From: Bacillus sp. 103mf
GTDB taxonomy: Bacteria; Bacillota; Bacilli; Bacillales; Bacillaceae_G
DNA length: 64,000 nucleotides
Reading direction: 5' to 3'
Assembly: GCF_900116295.1 (NCBI RefSeq)
Contig: NZ_FPAF01000001.1
Location: forward strand, 434,001-498,000
The notes under the pieces are model-generated. The model searched no databases and had not been told where the DNA came from. It saw only the letters and a list, made by a program, of their open reading frames with translations. The translations under genes and the position numbers were made by a program. Below are positions 49,389 through 64,000 of the stretch, piece by piece. Each line of letters opens with the position of its first letter. The first letter of the stretch is position 1.

Positions 49389-49578
49389 ATATATAAATAC
49401 ATTTTAACTTTTTGACATATAAATTACGGCTATGCAGAAAAATGATTCTGCGCTCACTTTCTTTGTTTGAACATCACTTGCGGCAGAAAAAGGACCTGAC
49501 CGCTTCTACGCATGGCCAGACGCTCTCACCCACCTAAAAAAGAGTTTTTATGTCGGTTTTTTAATTTGTATTAATATA
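49389..49578 (+). repeat. Dispersed bcr-type repeat, copy 6
   Basis: Full-length: TATATAAATACATTTTAACT, TTTTGACATATAAATT, core GGCAGAAAAAGGACCTGACC, CATGGCCAGACGCTCTCACC, and end TATGTCGGTTTTTTAATTTG. The outer ends TATATAAATAC and GTATTAATATA form an imperfect inverted pair. Confidence 0.75.
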
Positions 49579-49622
49579 AAGAAAACACGACCGAGTTTCC
49601 CCCCACGGTCGTGTTTTCTTTA
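49579..49622 (-). terminator. Terminator of the pyr operon
   Basis: AAAGAAAACACGACCG pairs with CGGTCGTGTTTTCTTT around a C/T-rich loop; it begins a few bases after the pyrE stop and is usable on both strands. Confidence 0.8.
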
Positions 49623-49625
49623 TCA

Positions 49626-50258
49626 TTACGCTGTAATCCAAGCCTCATCAGATGGATTTTTGCGCCATTCTTGTAGTTTCTTTGTTTCTGCTTCGCCAAT
49701 CATACCTTTTTCTGCAGCTACTTCTGTAAGTGCAGTGTAGTCGCTTAAAGAGTATGATGCAACGTTTGCTGCTGCTAATTTTTCTTTTCCTGCTTCCAGT
49801 TCGTATGTGAAGATTGATACGATTCCTAATACTTCACAACCAGCTTCACGAAGTGCCTCTACACAAGTGATTGCACTACCGCCAGTTGAGATTAAATCTT
49901 CTACTACGACAACTTTTTGGCCTTTTTCTGCTTTACCTTCGATCTGGTTTCCTTTACCATGACCTTTTGCCTTGCTGCGTACATAACACATTGGTAAGTT
50001 CATACGATCGCTTACCCAAGCAGCGTGCGCAATACCTGCTGTTGCTGTGCCTGCAATAACTTCTACAGATGGGAAGTGTGTTTGAATTAATTCTTCTAAT
50101 CCTGCAGCAATCGCCCCGCGTACTTCTGGGTATGATAACGTTAAACGGTTATCACAATAAATTGGTGATTTCATGCCAGAAGACCATGTAAATGGATCAT
50201 TTGGTTGTAAGAATACTGCTCCGATATCTAATAAATGAGATGCAATTTGTTTTTTCAT
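49626..50258 (-). CDS. pyrE: Orotate phosphoribosyltransferase
   Basis: Joins orotate to PRPP to make OMP. The ATG at 50258 ([18 protein letters not shown]; 210 residues) has a GGGAGGGTG site and overlaps the pyrF stop by four bases. The PRPP-binding loop is [15 protein letters not shown] (about 115-129). Last gene of the operon, next to the terminator. Confidence 0.97.
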   Translation of the reverse strand: MKKQIASHLLDIGAVFLQPNDPFTWSSGMKSPIYCDNRLTLSYPEVRGAIAAGLEELIQTHFPSVEVIAGTATAGIAHAAWVSDRMNLPMCYVRSKAKGHGKGNQIEGKAEKGQKVVVVEDLISTGGSAITCVEALREAGCEVLGIVSIFTYELEAGKEKLAAANVASYSLSDYTALTEVAAEKGMIGEAETKKLQEWRKNPSDEAWITA

Positions 50259-50971
50259 ATTGTTACACCCTCCCACTGTTCTTTTACAATTCGATACGCC
50301 TCTAGCGGATTTTCTGCTTTTGTAATACTACGTCCTACTACGATATAACTAGAGCCTAGTTCACGTGCACGTTTTGGCGTTGCTACGCGCACTTGGTCAT
50401 TTACATCGTCGCTTGCAAGACGAATCCCCGGTGTTACTGTTACGAAAGCGTCTCCGCATACTTCGCGTAGTTTTGGTACTTCAAGTGTTGAACAAACAAC
50501 GCCGTCCAAACCGCTTTCTTTTGTTAATTTCGCATAGTGAGCAACCGCTTCTTCTAACGTTTTCTCAATGCCGATCTCTTTTTTCATTACTTCTTCCGAT
50601 GTGCTTGTTAGTTGTGTAACTGCGATACAAATCGGTCTCTCTTTTCCTTCTTTCGTACCTTCCTCTAATCCCTCAAGCGCATATTTCATCATGCGGCTTC
50701 CCCCAGCAGCATGAACGTTTACCATATCAACTTCTAAACTAGCTAAATTGCGCATTGCACTTTTTACTGTGTTCGGAATATCATGAAGTTTCAAATCTAG
50801 AAAAATTTGATGTCCTTTTTCTTTAAGATACGTGATAATAGCAGGTCCCTCTTTATAAAACAGTTCCATACCAACTTTGACAAATAATTGTTCCCCTTCA
50901 AAGTGACTTAAAAACTGTTCAACCTCTGCTTTACCTGGAAAATCCAGTGCAACAATTAAAGATTGTGACAT
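50255..50971 (-). CDS. pyrF: Orotidine 5'-phosphate decarboxylase
   Basis: Decarboxylates OMP to UMP. The ATG at 50971 ([20 protein letters not shown]; 238 residues) follows AAGGAG. The active-site block is [16 protein letters not shown] (Asp-Lys-Asp), with TPGIR and VVGRSIT phosphate-binding loops later. Coupled to pyrE by a four-base overlap. Confidence 0.97.
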   Translation of the reverse strand: MSQSLIVALDFPGKAEVEQFLSHFEGEQLFVKVGMELFYKEGPAIITYLKEKGHQIFLDLKLHDIPNTVKSAMRNLASLEVDMVNVHAAGGSRMMKYALEGLEEGTKEGKERPICIAVTQLTSTSEEVMKKEIGIEKTLEEAVAHYAKLTKESGLDGVVCSTLEVPKLREVCGDAFVTVTPGIRLASDDVNDQVRVATPKRARELGSSYIVVGRSITKAENPLEAYRIVKEQWEGVTI

Positions 50972-50973
50972 GT

Positions 50974-52657
<1,684 letters not shown>

Positions 52658-52661
<4 letters not shown>

Positions 52662-55600
52662 GCATGTACCACCTCGTGACGCTCAGCCCCCGCAAATTCT
52701 TTCATTGCGTGAGCCGAAAATGTCATAGATTCAAGTACGCGTAAAATTGCTCTTGTTGTATCTAATGATGTTAAGCATGCCACACCATTTTCTACAGACT
52801 CACGACGAATACGGAAGCCATCACGCGCTGGTTGTTTTCCTTTTGTTAATGTGTTAATAACAAATTGTGCTTTTCCTTGGCGAATAATATCAAGCAAGTT
52901 GTAGTCTTCAGAATCAATTTTGTTTACAACTTGAACTGGAACGCCTTGGTCAGTTAATGATTTTGCAGTTCCTGCTGTCGCTAATAAGTTATAGCCAATT
53001 TCATGGAATCGTTTTGCGATTTCTAGTGCTTCTTCTTTATCTTTATCTGCTACTGTGATGATTACAGATCCGTGCGTTGGAATATTGATTCCAGCAGCAA
53101 CAAGTCCTTTATATAATGCTTTTTCAAGCGTTAAGTCTTTACCCATTACTTCCCCTGTTGATTTCATTTCAGGCCCTAATGTTGTATCAACAGAACGTAG
53201 TTTCGCAAAAGAGAATACCGGTGCTTTTACATACACTTCTTTCTCTTCTGGGCGATATCCAGTTTCATATCCTTGTTCTACAAGATTTTGACCTAATATA
53301 ACTTTTGTTGCGATATTCGCCATCGGTACACCTGTAATTTTACTTAAGAATGGTACTGTACGGCTCGCACGTGGGTTTACTTCAATTACATACACTTCGT
53401 CTTTGAATACTACAAACTGGATATTCAGTAATCCAACAATGTTTAATCCTCTTCCAAGTGCAATTGTATTTTCGATAATTTGTTCTTTCAGTTTTGCAGA
53501 TAAGCTTTGCGGTGGGTATACTCCAATTGAGTCACCAGAGTGAACTCCAGCGCGTTCAATATGTTCCATAATACCTGGAATGAATACATTTTCACCGTCT
53601 GAAATTGCATCTACTTCAATTTCTTTCCCAACCATGTAGCGGTCAATTAATACTGGATGATCCGCATGAACTTTAACCGCATTTTTCATGTAGTGCAGTA
53701 GTTCTTCTTGACGATATACGATTTCCATCGCACGCCCACCTAGTACGTAAGATGGTCTTACTAATACTGGGTAACCAATTTCTTCAGCGATTGCTACCGC
53801 TTGTTCTACAGTTGTTGCTGTTTTTCCAACTGGCTGTGGAATACCTAAATCTGTTAAAGCTGCTTCAAATTTATCACGGTCTTCTGCGCGATCTAAATCT
53901 TCTAGCGATGTACCTAAAATTTTCACGCCGCGCTCTTGTAATTTTGCCGCTAAGTTAATTGCTGTTTGACCACCAAATTGAACGATTACGCCTTCTGGTT
54001 GTTCTAAATCGATGATGTGCATTACATCTTCAATTGTAAGTGGTTCAAAATATAATTTATCTGAAATACTAAAGTCTGTTGAAACTGTTTCTGGGTTATT
54101 ATTTATAATAATTGCTTCGTAACCAGCTTCTTTAATTGCCCATACAGAATGAACTGTTGCATAGTCAAACTCGACACCTTGACCGATGCGAATTGGACCA
54201 GAACCAAGAACGACTACACTTTTACGCTCTGTAACGATTGATTCGTTTTCATCGCCATATGTGCTGTAGTAGTAAGGCGTTGCAGATTCAAATTCCGCCG
54301 CACATGTATCTACCATTTTGAATACTGGTGTCATGCTGTTTTCTTTACGCATATCGTAAATTTCACGCTCTGTTTTATTCCAAGCAGCTGCGATATAATG
54401 ATCACTGAATCCCATTGCTTTTGCTTCTTGTAATACTTCCATATCGCCTATATGGTTTTTAACGTTATGCTCCATGTTTACGATATTTTCAACTTTTTGT
54501 AAGAAGAAGAAGTCCATTTCACACCATGCATTAATTTCTTCTTTCGTTACACCTTGACGAATCGCTTCTGCTACAACGAACAGACGCTCATCATCTGCTT
54601 TCATAATACGTTTTTTCATTGTGTCTTTATCAAGTTCTTTTAGGTGATCAAGCTCTAAATGATAAATACCAAGCTCTAAAGAACGAACCGCTTTTAATAG
54701 CGATTCTTCTAAATTACGACCGATTGACATGACTTCCCCAGTCGCTTTCATTTGTGTACCAAGCGTTCTGTTTGCTGATTCAAATTTATCAAATGGCCAG
54801 CGTGGAATTTTAGAAACAACATAGTCTAATGCTGGTTCGAAACATGCATATGTTTTTTGTGTAACCGGGTTTACAATCTCATCAAGCGTTAAGCCGACTG
54901 CAATTTTCGCTGCCAATTTTGCAATTGGATATCCTGTTGCTTTTGATGCTAATGCAGATGAACGACTTACACGTGGATTTACTTCGATTACATAGTATTG
55001 GAAACTATGCGGATCAAGTGCAAGCTGAACGTTACATCCACCTTCAATTCCAAGTGCACGAATAATTCTTAATGAAGTATTACGTAACATTTGATATTCG
55101 CGGTCACTTAATGTTTGGCTCGGCGCTATAACGATCGAATCCCCTGTATGCACACCAACTGGGTCAATGTTTTCCATATTACATACTACAATGGCATTAT
55201 CGTTTGCATCACGCATTACTTCATATTCAATCTCTTTAAAACCAGCGATACTTTTTTCTAATAGACATTGTGTTACTGGGCTATGTTTTAGACCGCTTGT
55301 TACAGTTTCAATTAACTCTTCTTCATTATGGCAAATACCACCGCCAGTTCCGCCTAGCGTAAATGCAGGGCGAACAATTACTGGATAGCCAATTTCTTTT
55401 ACAAATTCATATGCTTCATCAAGCGTATGAATAATTTCACTTGGTGGTACTGGTTCGTTTAAGTCTTGCATTAATGTACGGAATAAATCGCGATCTTCCG
55501 CTTGCTCAATTGCTGATAATTTCGTTCCTAAAATTTCAACTCCGCACTCTTCAAGTACACCTGATTTTGCAAGTTCAACAGCCATGTTTAGTCCTGTTTG

Positions 55601-55876
55601 TCCGCCAAGTGTTGGCAAGATTGCATCTGGGCGCTCTTTACGAATAATGCGGCTTACAAATTCTAATGTTAATGGTTCAATGTATACTTTATCTGCTGTT
55701 GCAGTATCAGTCATAATTGTTGCTGGGTTAGAGTTTACAAGAATTACTTTGTAACCTTCTTCTTTAAGAGATTGACAAGCTTGCGTTCCAGAGTAGTCAA
55801 ACTCCGCTGCTTGCCCGATTACAATAGGTCCTGATCCGATTACTAAAATTGTGTTAATGTCTAGGCGTTTTGGCAT
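52658..55876 (-). CDS. carB: Carbamoyl-phosphate synthase, large chain (pyrimidine-specific)
   Basis: Makes carbamoyl phosphate from bicarbonate, ATP and ammonia delivered by the small chain. The 1072-residue protein is an internal duplication of ATP-grasp halves: [20 protein letters not shown] near residue 11 and [20 protein letters not shown] near residue 555, plus a C-terminal allosteric MGS-like domain. In the pyr operon this is the pyrimidine-repressed enzyme (pyrAB), distinct from an arginine one. Confidence 0.97.
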
Positions 55877-56954
55877 AACTCTTCCCCTTCTTTCTTAAAG
55901 TTTTCAATCATTGTTAAGAAGTCTTCAAATAAGTTGTTTGCATCTTCTGGTCCTGCTGATGCTTCTGGATGATATTGCACTGTAAATGCTGGGAACTTCG
56001 TATGGCGAAGACCTTCTACTGTACCATCATTTAATGCAACATGTGTAATTTCAAGATCGGTATTTACTACGGACTCTTCTTCTACTGCATATCCGTGGTT
56101 TTGAGATGTAATGGCAACTTTTCCAGTTTCAAGATGTTTTACAGGATGATTTAAACCACGGTGACCAAATTTTAATTTGATTGTATTTGCACCAGATGCT
56201 AGTGCAAATAATTGATGTCCAAGACAAATTCCAAACAATGGTACTTTTCCAAGGATTCCTTTAATCATTTCAATTGCTTCTGGTACATCTTTTGGATCCC
56301 CAGGTCCGTTACTTAACATGATACCGTCTGGATTTAATCGTAAAATTTCTTCTGCCGTTGTGTTATATGGTACAACGATTACGTCACAATCACGCTTATT
56401 TAGCTCACGTAAAATTCCGTGCTTCATACCAAAGTCAACAAGTACAACACGGTAACCGCGTCCTGGGCTTGGGTACGGATCTTTTGTAGACACACGTTTT
56501 ACATGATCAGTAAATACTGTTGCTTTTAATTGACTTACAACATACTCTACATCTGCATCCATGTTACAAAGACGTCCGCGTAGTGTTCCGTATTGACGAA
56601 TTTTTCGTGTTAGTTTTCGTGTATCAATACCAGCTAAACCTGGAATATTTCTTTCTTTTAAATATTGGTCTAATGTTAACTCATTACGGAAGTTAGATGG
56701 ATGATCGCATATTTCATTTACAATTAATCCGTGTACAGATGGTTGAATAGATTCAAAATCGTCACGGTTAATACCGTAGTTTCCAATTAACGGATACGTA
56801 AATGTTACGATTTGACCGCAGTAAGATGGATCAGATAAAGTCTCTTGGTATCCTGTCATTCCTGTTGTGAATACCACTTCACCTGATTTTTCAATTTCTC
56901 CGCCGAAACCTTTTCCAATTAAAATTGTTCCATCTTCTAAGATAAGCTGTCTTT

Positions 56955-56958
<4 letters not shown>
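55861..56958 (-). CDS. carA: Carbamoyl-phosphate synthase, small chain (pyrimidine-specific)
   Basis: Glutamine amidotransferase that feeds ammonia to CarB. The ATG at 56958 ([19 protein letters not shown]; 365 residues) is the family start. The triad is Cys in [12 protein letters not shown] and His/Glu in [11 protein letters not shown]. It overlaps pyrC by four bases and carB by sixteen. Confidence 0.97.
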
Positions 56959-59148
<2,190 letters not shown>

Positions 59149-59203
59149 TCATCTTTCTGATTTTTATGATAACACTTTTGAATTTATATAATATTTTTTG
59201 CAT

Positions 59204-59285
59204 AAAAATACCCTAGCCGTGTGAGACTAGGGTGTAACAAACTACACACCCTTTTCCGTCTCACAGGACTGAATTAAAAGGCTGT
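59204..59285 (-). promoter_or_regulatory. PyrR attenuator between pyrP and pyrB
   Basis: On the minus strand a PyrR-binding loop with AGTCCTGTGAGACGG (about 59259-59273) precedes a CCCTAG/CTAGGG terminator ending in TATTTTT. With UMP, PyrR stabilises the binding hairpin and lets the terminator form. Confidence 0.9.
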
Positions 59286-59287
59286 CT

Positions 59288-60571
59288 TTATGAAGCAATT
59301 TGCTTTGATTGTTTTTTCGTTTTTATTTCAGGTAAAACTAGATTTAACAGTACTCCCACCATTGCCGCAAGAGCCATACCTTCCATCTGAAAAGACTGAC
59401 CAATATGAAGCACTGCACCGCCGATGCCAATGACTAGTATAACAGATGCAATCATTAGATTACGTTTATCTCCAAAATCTATTTTCTCATCTACTAACAT
59501 ACGTAAACCGCTTGATGCAATAACACCGAAGAGCAAGATTGATACACCGCCCATTACCGGCGTTGGAATCGAATGGATAAGTGCTGAGATTTTCCCAATA
59601 AATCCGAAGATAATTGCAAATATTGCTGATCCGACAAACAAGTACACGCTGTATGCTCTAGTGATCGCAAGTACCCCAATATTTTCACCATACGTTGTAT
59701 TTGGTGGTCCTCCAATTGTGGACGCGATAAATGTCGCAATGCCGTCTCCCATAATAGAGCGATGCAAACCTGGTTTTTCAATCAAGTCTCTATTTACAAC
59801 ATTTCCAAGTACAATTTGATGTCCGATATGTTCTGAAATTGTTACGACTGCAACTGGTACCATTACTAGTACGATTTTCCACGAGAACTCCGGTGTATAT
59901 GTGACAAATGGTACTACGAAGTCCGGTACTTCGAACCACTTTGCTTCTACCACTGGTTTCAAATCGACTAAGCCTTGGAAGTAAGCAAAGATATAACCAC
60001 CTATAATTCCAATTAAAACTGGTATGATGCTAAGGAAGCCTCTTCCAAAAATCGAGCAGATGATTGTAATTGCTAATGTTACGAGTGCAACGGAAAAGTG
60101 TGTAAAGCTATATTTTCCATCTGCATTATTCATTGCCATATTTACCGCTGTATGTGCAAGCCCAAGTCCAATTACCATAACAACTGGACCAACTACAATT
60201 GGAGGTAAGAGATTCATAATCCAGTTTGATCCAGACTTTTTAATTCCAAGTGCGATTAACATGTAGACAAGACCGGCTAGCATTCCGCCGAGCATAGCTG
60301 CTCCTGGGCCACCTGCTGCTTTTGCTGTAATAATCGGTGCAATGAATGCAAACGATGATCCGAGGTAAGCAGGCACTTGTCCTTTCGTCACAAGCAAGAA
60401 TGCTAGCGTTCCTAATCCACTTGAAATTAAAGCAACTGCTGGACTTAATCCTGTTAAGAATGGAACAAGCACCGTTGCCCCAAACATTGCGAATAAATGT
60501 TGTATACTTAACAATAACCATTTCCCTGGTTTCGGTACTTCATGAATGTCTAACACTGGCTTTTGTTCCAT
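59288..60571 (-). CDS. pyrP: Uracil permease
   Basis: NCS2-family uracil transporter, about 12-14 helices. The ATG at 60571 (MEQKPVLDIHEVPKPGKWLL; 427 residues) follows GGAGGAGG; the frame stays open upstream but lacks conservation. Family motifs are QHLFAMFGATVLVP, IGGPPNTTYGENIGV (substrate) and IFGFIGKISALI. It lies between two PyrR attenuators. Confidence 0.95.
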   Translation of the reverse strand: MEQKPVLDIHEVPKPGKWLLLSIQHLFAMFGATVLVPFLTGLSPAVALISSGLGTLAFLLVTKGQVPAYLGSSFAFIAPIITAKAAGGPGAAMLGGMLAGLVYMLIALGIKKSGSNWIMNLLPPIVVGPVVMVIGLGLAHTAVNMAMNNADGKYSFTHFSVALVTLAITIICSIFGRGFLSIIPVLIGIIGGYIFAYFQGLVDLKPVVEAKWFEVPDFVVPFVTYTPEFSWKIVLVMVPVAVVTISEHIGHQIVLGNVVNRDLIEKPGLHRSIMGDGIATFIASTIGGPPNTTYGENIGVLAITRAYSVYLFVGSAIFAIIFGFIGKISALIHSIPTPVMGGVSILLFGVIASSGLRMLVDEKIDFGDKRNLMIASVILVIGIGGAVLHIGQSFQMEGMALAAMVGVLLNLVLPEIKTKKQSKQIAS

Positions 60572-60605
60572 TGTTATCTCCTCCTCCAATGTTGGAAACT
60601 TACAA

Positions 60606-60716
60606 TAAAAAAACTCTTTGCGCCTATGCACAAAGAGTCCTATACTTACGTATGTCAAATTAGACATATGAAAGTCAAGACCCTTTGGCAGCCTCACAGG
60701 ACTACATTTAAAAGGG
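60606..60716 (-). promoter_or_regulatory. PyrR attenuator between pyrR and pyrP
   Basis: On the minus strand AGTCCTGTGAGGCTG (PyrR-binding loop, about 60690-60704) is followed by a terminator with ACTCTTTGTGC pairing with GCGCAAAGAGT and a seven-base T-run. Confidence 0.9.
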
Positions 60717-60718
60717 CT

Positions 60719-61418
<700 letters not shown>

Positions 61419-61428
61419 AACTGCTGTT

Positions 61429-61457
61429 ATTATGTCAGTTTTTATAACGATTGTCAA
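61429..61457 (-). promoter_or_regulatory. Sigma-A promoter of the pyr operon
   Basis: On the minus strand perfect TTGACA (61452-61457) and CATAAT (61429-61434), 17 bases apart, directly upstream of the first attenuator. The likely start near 61421 gives a leader of about 160 bases. Confidence 0.8.
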
Positions 61458-61459
61458 TA

Positions 61460-62368
61460 TTATTTTCGTAAATCATTTAGAAGATCTGTAAAGAGTTGTG
61501 GAACTGGTGCTTCAAATTCTAAATATTCACCTGTGCGCGGGTGAATGAAACCCAAAATACCTGCATGCAGTGCTTGACCATTTATATCAAATGTTTTCTT
61601 TGGACCATATTTTGGGTCACCTGCAAGTGGATATCCAATATATTTCATATGTACACGAATTTGATGCGTGCGGCCTGTTTCTAATTGACACTCCACATGA
61701 GTGAAATTATTAAAACGTTCTAGTACACGGAAATGAGTCACAGCATGTTTTCCCTTTTCATCAACGGTCATACTTTGACGATCTTGTTTATCACGACCAA
61801 TTGGAGCATCAATTGTTCCTTTGTCATGCGGGATAACACCGTGAACAATCGCTTGATAACGTCTCGTTACCGTTTTCTCTACAAGCTGATTGACAAGTGC
61901 CTCATGTGCCATATCGTTTTTTGCCACCATCAATAACCCAGATGTATCTTTATCAATGCGATGCACAATCCCTGGGCGCATTACGCCGTTAATACCTGAT
62001 AAATCTTTACAGTGATACATTAAGCCGTTCACTAACGTACCGCTCGTATGCCCTGGTGCTGGGTGTACAACCATGCCACGTGGCTTGTTTACAACAAGCA
62101 CATCACTATCTTCATAGTAGATCTCTAAATTCATATCTTCTGGAAGAATATCTAATGACTCCGGTTCTGGAATGGTAACTGTAATTTCATCATTTGTTTT
62201 TACTTTATAATTCCCTTTAACGTCTTTACCATTTACCGTTACAACACCATCTTTAATCCATTGCTGTACTTGTGAACGAGACCATTCATTGTTCACCCCA
62301 GCAACAAATTTGTCAATCCGTTCATTCTTTTGCTCTTCTATAACTGTTACTTGTACTACTTCGCTCAT
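61460..62368 (-). CDS. 23S rRNA pseudouridine synthase RluD-type (YlyB)
   Basis: A 302-residue RluA/RluD family enzyme that makes pseudouridine in 23S rRNA. It has an N-terminal S4 domain (KFVAGVNNEWSRSQVQQWI), then the catalytic block GIVHRIDKDTSGLLMVAKND with the family Asp, and LETGRTHQIRVHM. The target site cannot be told from sequence. The lspA-rluD pairing is conserved. Confidence 0.93.
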   Translation of the reverse strand: MSEVVQVTVIEEQKNERIDKFVAGVNNEWSRSQVQQWIKDGVVTVNGKDVKGNYKVKTNDEITVTIPEPESLDILPEDMNLEIYYEDSDVLVVNKPRGMVVHPAPGHTSGTLVNGLMYHCKDLSGINGVMRPGIVHRIDKDTSGLLMVAKNDMAHEALVNQLVEKTVTRRYQAIVHGVIPHDKGTIDAPIGRDKQDRQSMTVDEKGKHAVTHFRVLERFNNFTHVECQLETGRTHQIRVHMKYIGYPLAGDPKYGPKKTFDINGQALHAGILGFIHPRTGEYLEFEAPVPQLFTDLLNDLRK

Positions 62369-62371
62369 TAT

Positions 62372-62830
62372 TTACTCCTTTGTGTTCTTTCCTTCTAATA
62401 ATGTTTGAATAATAATTAATGCAACCCCAACACATAGCGCCGAGTCTGCAATGTTAAATACCGGGAAGTTGTATGAAAAAATATACGTATGAATAAAATC
62501 AACAACTTCTTTTCGTACTACACGATCAATAAAATTACCAATGGCTCCGCCTAAAATAAGCCCAAGCGAAATGCCGAGAAGCTTGTCTGTCTTTGTGTAT
62601 TTTTTCATATAAAACAGAATAAAAATAACAAAGATAACGGTGATAACATAGAAAAACCACATTTTATTTTCTAAAATGCCCCATGCAGCTCCGCGATTGC
62701 GGTGAGACGTTATATACAGCACATTATCAATAATTGGAATGCTCTCACCTAATTCCATTTCCTTTACGATAATCCATTTTGATACTTGATCAATGGCAAT
62801 CACGAATAATGCTATTAAATAATATATCAT
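62372..62830 (-). CDS. lspA: Lipoprotein signal peptidase
   Basis: Cleaves signal peptides of prelipoproteins at the lipobox. The ATG at 62830 (152 residues) is eight bases from a GGGGG site; two further ATG/GTG choices upstream are unconserved. Four membrane helices; catalytic Asp residues are in [15 protein letters not shown] and FNIADSALC; the NRGAAWGIL loop is typical. Confidence 0.95.
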   Translation of the reverse strand: MIYYLIALFVIAIDQVSKWIIVKEMELGESIPIIDNVLYITSHRNRGAAWGILENKMWFFYVITVIFVIFILFYMKKYTKTDKLLGISLGLILGGAIGNFIDRVVRKEVVDFIHTYIFSYNFPVFNIADSALCVGVALIIIQTLLEGKNTKE

Positions 62831-62951
62831 TTTCATTTCCCCCACAATGACAGTGTACCTCAAAATTTTAGCATAGCTGCTATGTTTTCACAATGAAGCA
62901 TCGCATGGGAGCATAAAATAAATTGAATTAGGTAATATAATATTGTTGTCT

Positions 62952-63284
62952 TTAAATTGTTTTTACTTTTTCATAGAAACATTCATGAACTGTACGTGCT
63001 GTTGGCATGCTTTTTAATTGCCTAAGTGTCATTCTTTGTCCGGTTTCCTCACAAATTCCATACATGCCTATTTCTATTTTCCAAAGTGCTCGCTCTACAT
63101 CTTTTAAATCTTCTCTTATATCATGCAATAATAATTTATTTTTCACATCTGTTTTGGCCATAGCTAGCAATTCCTGTCCAAATTCTACCTCATACGCATA
63201 CAACTCTTCTTTTGCTAATCGCTGCTGTAATTCCCGCTGCATTAATTGTAACTCTTCTTGGATTTCCATGTATGTGTCAGTCAC
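62952..63284 (-). CDS. ylyA: DksA/TraR-like protein YlyA with a degenerate zinc motif
   Basis: A 110-residue DksA/TraR-type protein with a long N-terminal coiled coil (residues 5-75) and a C-terminal GMYGICEETGQRMTLRQLKS. In DksA four Cys bind zinc; here only one Cys is left in that block. In B. subtilis the gene between ileS and lspA, ylyA, encodes an RNA-polymerase-binding protein that affects sigma-G-dependent genes. Position and length agree; function inferred. Confidence 0.85.
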   Translation of the reverse strand: MTDTYMEIQEELQLMQRELQQRLAKEELYAYEVEFGQELLAMAKTDVKNKLLLHDIREDLKDVERALWKIEIGMYGICEETGQRMTLRQLKSMPTARTVHECFYEKVKTI

Positions 63285-63370
63285 AAGCGCGTCCCTCCCG
63301 GCTGGAATGTATCGTTAGTTTATCCGAAAAGCAAACGATTACTGCACACACATTTTTCCTTCGAAGGAAG

Positions 63371-63402
63371 AAAAAATCGACTGCCTTGTTTACAGTCGAT
63401 TT
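63371..63402 (-). terminator. Terminator after ileS
   Basis: AAATCGACTG pairs with CAGTCGATTT around a loop of about ten bases; a T-run follows on the minus strand, 12 bases past the ileS stop. Confidence 0.8.
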
Positions 63403-63413
63403 CTCTCATCTCA

Positions 63414-64000
63414 TTATTTTACATAATGTTCTGTTACAACTTCTCCGCAACGCTTACATAATGTTAGATGGTCCGCATTACTTCCTACTGTTTCAGAGAC
63501 AACCCAGCAGCGTTCACACGTTTCACCAGTTGCTTGCGTTACAACAACAGCTGTATGTTCATATTTCGGCGCATCAGCTGGCGCTTCTTCCATTGTTCCA
63601 CCAAGATGGTACTCAGAAACGATAAATAATTGTTTCACATCTTCTGTAATAGATTGTAATAATTCTTTCATTTCTGCTGTTGGATAAAGTGTGATACTTG
63701 CATTTAATGACTTACCAATTACTTTTGCATTACGTGCATCCTCTAACGCTTTTAATACATCATCGCGAAGTGTCATAAATGCATCCCATTTTACTTTTAA
63801 TTTTTCAGCATCTTCTACTTCTACAGCTTCTGGCATATCAGTTAATTGGACGCTCTCTTCTACAGCGCCAGGGATATATGGCCATACTTCATCTGCTGTA
63901 TGCGGTAAAATTGGCGTTACAAGTTTTGTTAATGCAACAAGTACATCATATAATACCGTTTGAATTGCACGGCGATCGTGATTATTTTCTGCTTCGATAT
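63414..64000 (-). CDS. ileS: Isoleucyl-tRNA synthetase, C-terminal part
   Basis: Charges tRNA-Ile. The C-terminal about 195 codons run from the right edge to the TAA at 63414. They include the anticodon-binding domain ([15 protein letters not shown]) and the C-terminal zinc knuckle with two CxxC pairs (CERC and CKRC) before EVVTEHYVK. The catalytic domain, HIGH and KMSKS motifs and any T-box leader lie beyond the window. Confidence 0.96.
   Translation of the reverse strand, partial: IEAENNHDRRAIQTVLYDVLVALTKLVTPILPHTADEVWPYIPGAVEESVQLTDMPEAVEVEDAEKLKVKWDAFMTLRDDVLKALEDARNAKVIGKSLNASITLYPTAEMKELLQSITEDVKQLFIVSEYHLGGTMEEAPADAPKYEHTAVVVTQATGETCERCWVVSETVGSNADHLTLCKRCGEVVTEHYVK

Larger units (their letters stand above)
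49310..49625. other. Gap between the membrane protein gene and pyrE
   Basis: A 316-base interval holding repeat copy 6 (49389-49578) and the pyr operon terminator (49579-49622). No coding region. Confidence 0.7.

Overview
The window looks like a low-GC, spore-forming Firmicute of the Bacillus cereus group. Evidence: the trmD-rimM-rpsP-ffh-ftsY-smc-rnc-acpP-fab-plsX-fapR-recG order, a spoVM gene, the rpmB-thiN-rpe-rsgA-prkC-prpC block, and the pyrR-pyrP-pyrB-C-AA-AB-K-D-F-E operon are all Bacillus-like. Many protein lengths agree with the B. cereus values I remember. Six copies of an intergenic repeat of the bcr type also point there. I cannot name the species from sequence alone.

From 1 to 37.5 kb almost every gene is a housekeeping gene on the minus strand. 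Reading in the direction of transcription (right to left): the Ca2+ ATPase yloB; yicC-remA-gmk-rpoZ; coaBC-priA-def-fmt-rsmB-rlmN-prpC-prkC-rsgA-rpe, a long chain of tight or overlapping genes for translation initiation, rRNA modification and Ser/Thr signalling; thiN; spoVM; yloU-fakA (divergent from rpmB); recG; fapR-plsX-fabD-fabG and acpP-rnc-smc-ftsY (lipid synthesis under FapR, then chromosome condensation and SRP targeting); ylxM-ffh-rpsP-khpA; and rimM-trmD. rqcH (35.8-37.5 kb) is read rightward.

From about 37.5 to 49.6 kb lies an accessory stretch. It holds an M24 peptidase, a GH4 alpha-galactosidase with a locally higher GC content, a DUF58 protein with a TgpA-like membrane partner that lacks the transglutaminase core, a DinB-family protein, an amino-acid permease, two small membrane proteins of unknown function, a MOSC protein, a DUF2651-like protein and a HAD hydrolase. 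Four of the six long repeat copies are here. The permease has the most striking regulation in the window: two nearly identical T-box riboswitches in tandem (4 differences in 249 positions), most likely tyrosine-specific, followed by a repeat copy and then a strongly translated-looking 37-codon ORF with three consecutive Tyr codons that overlaps the permease start.

From 49.6 to 61.3 kb is the complete pyrimidine operon with three PyrR-type attenuators (before pyrR, pyrP and pyrB), read leftward. Upstream of it are rluD, lspA, ylyA and the 3' end of ileS, which runs off the right edge. The left edge cuts trmD.

I found no rRNA or tRNA genes, CRISPR array, prophage or intact insertion sequence. 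The best candidates for novelty are the tandem T-box/leader-ORF arrangement, the dispersed repeats, the truncated TgpA-like system and a long perfect palindrome at 37.55 kb.
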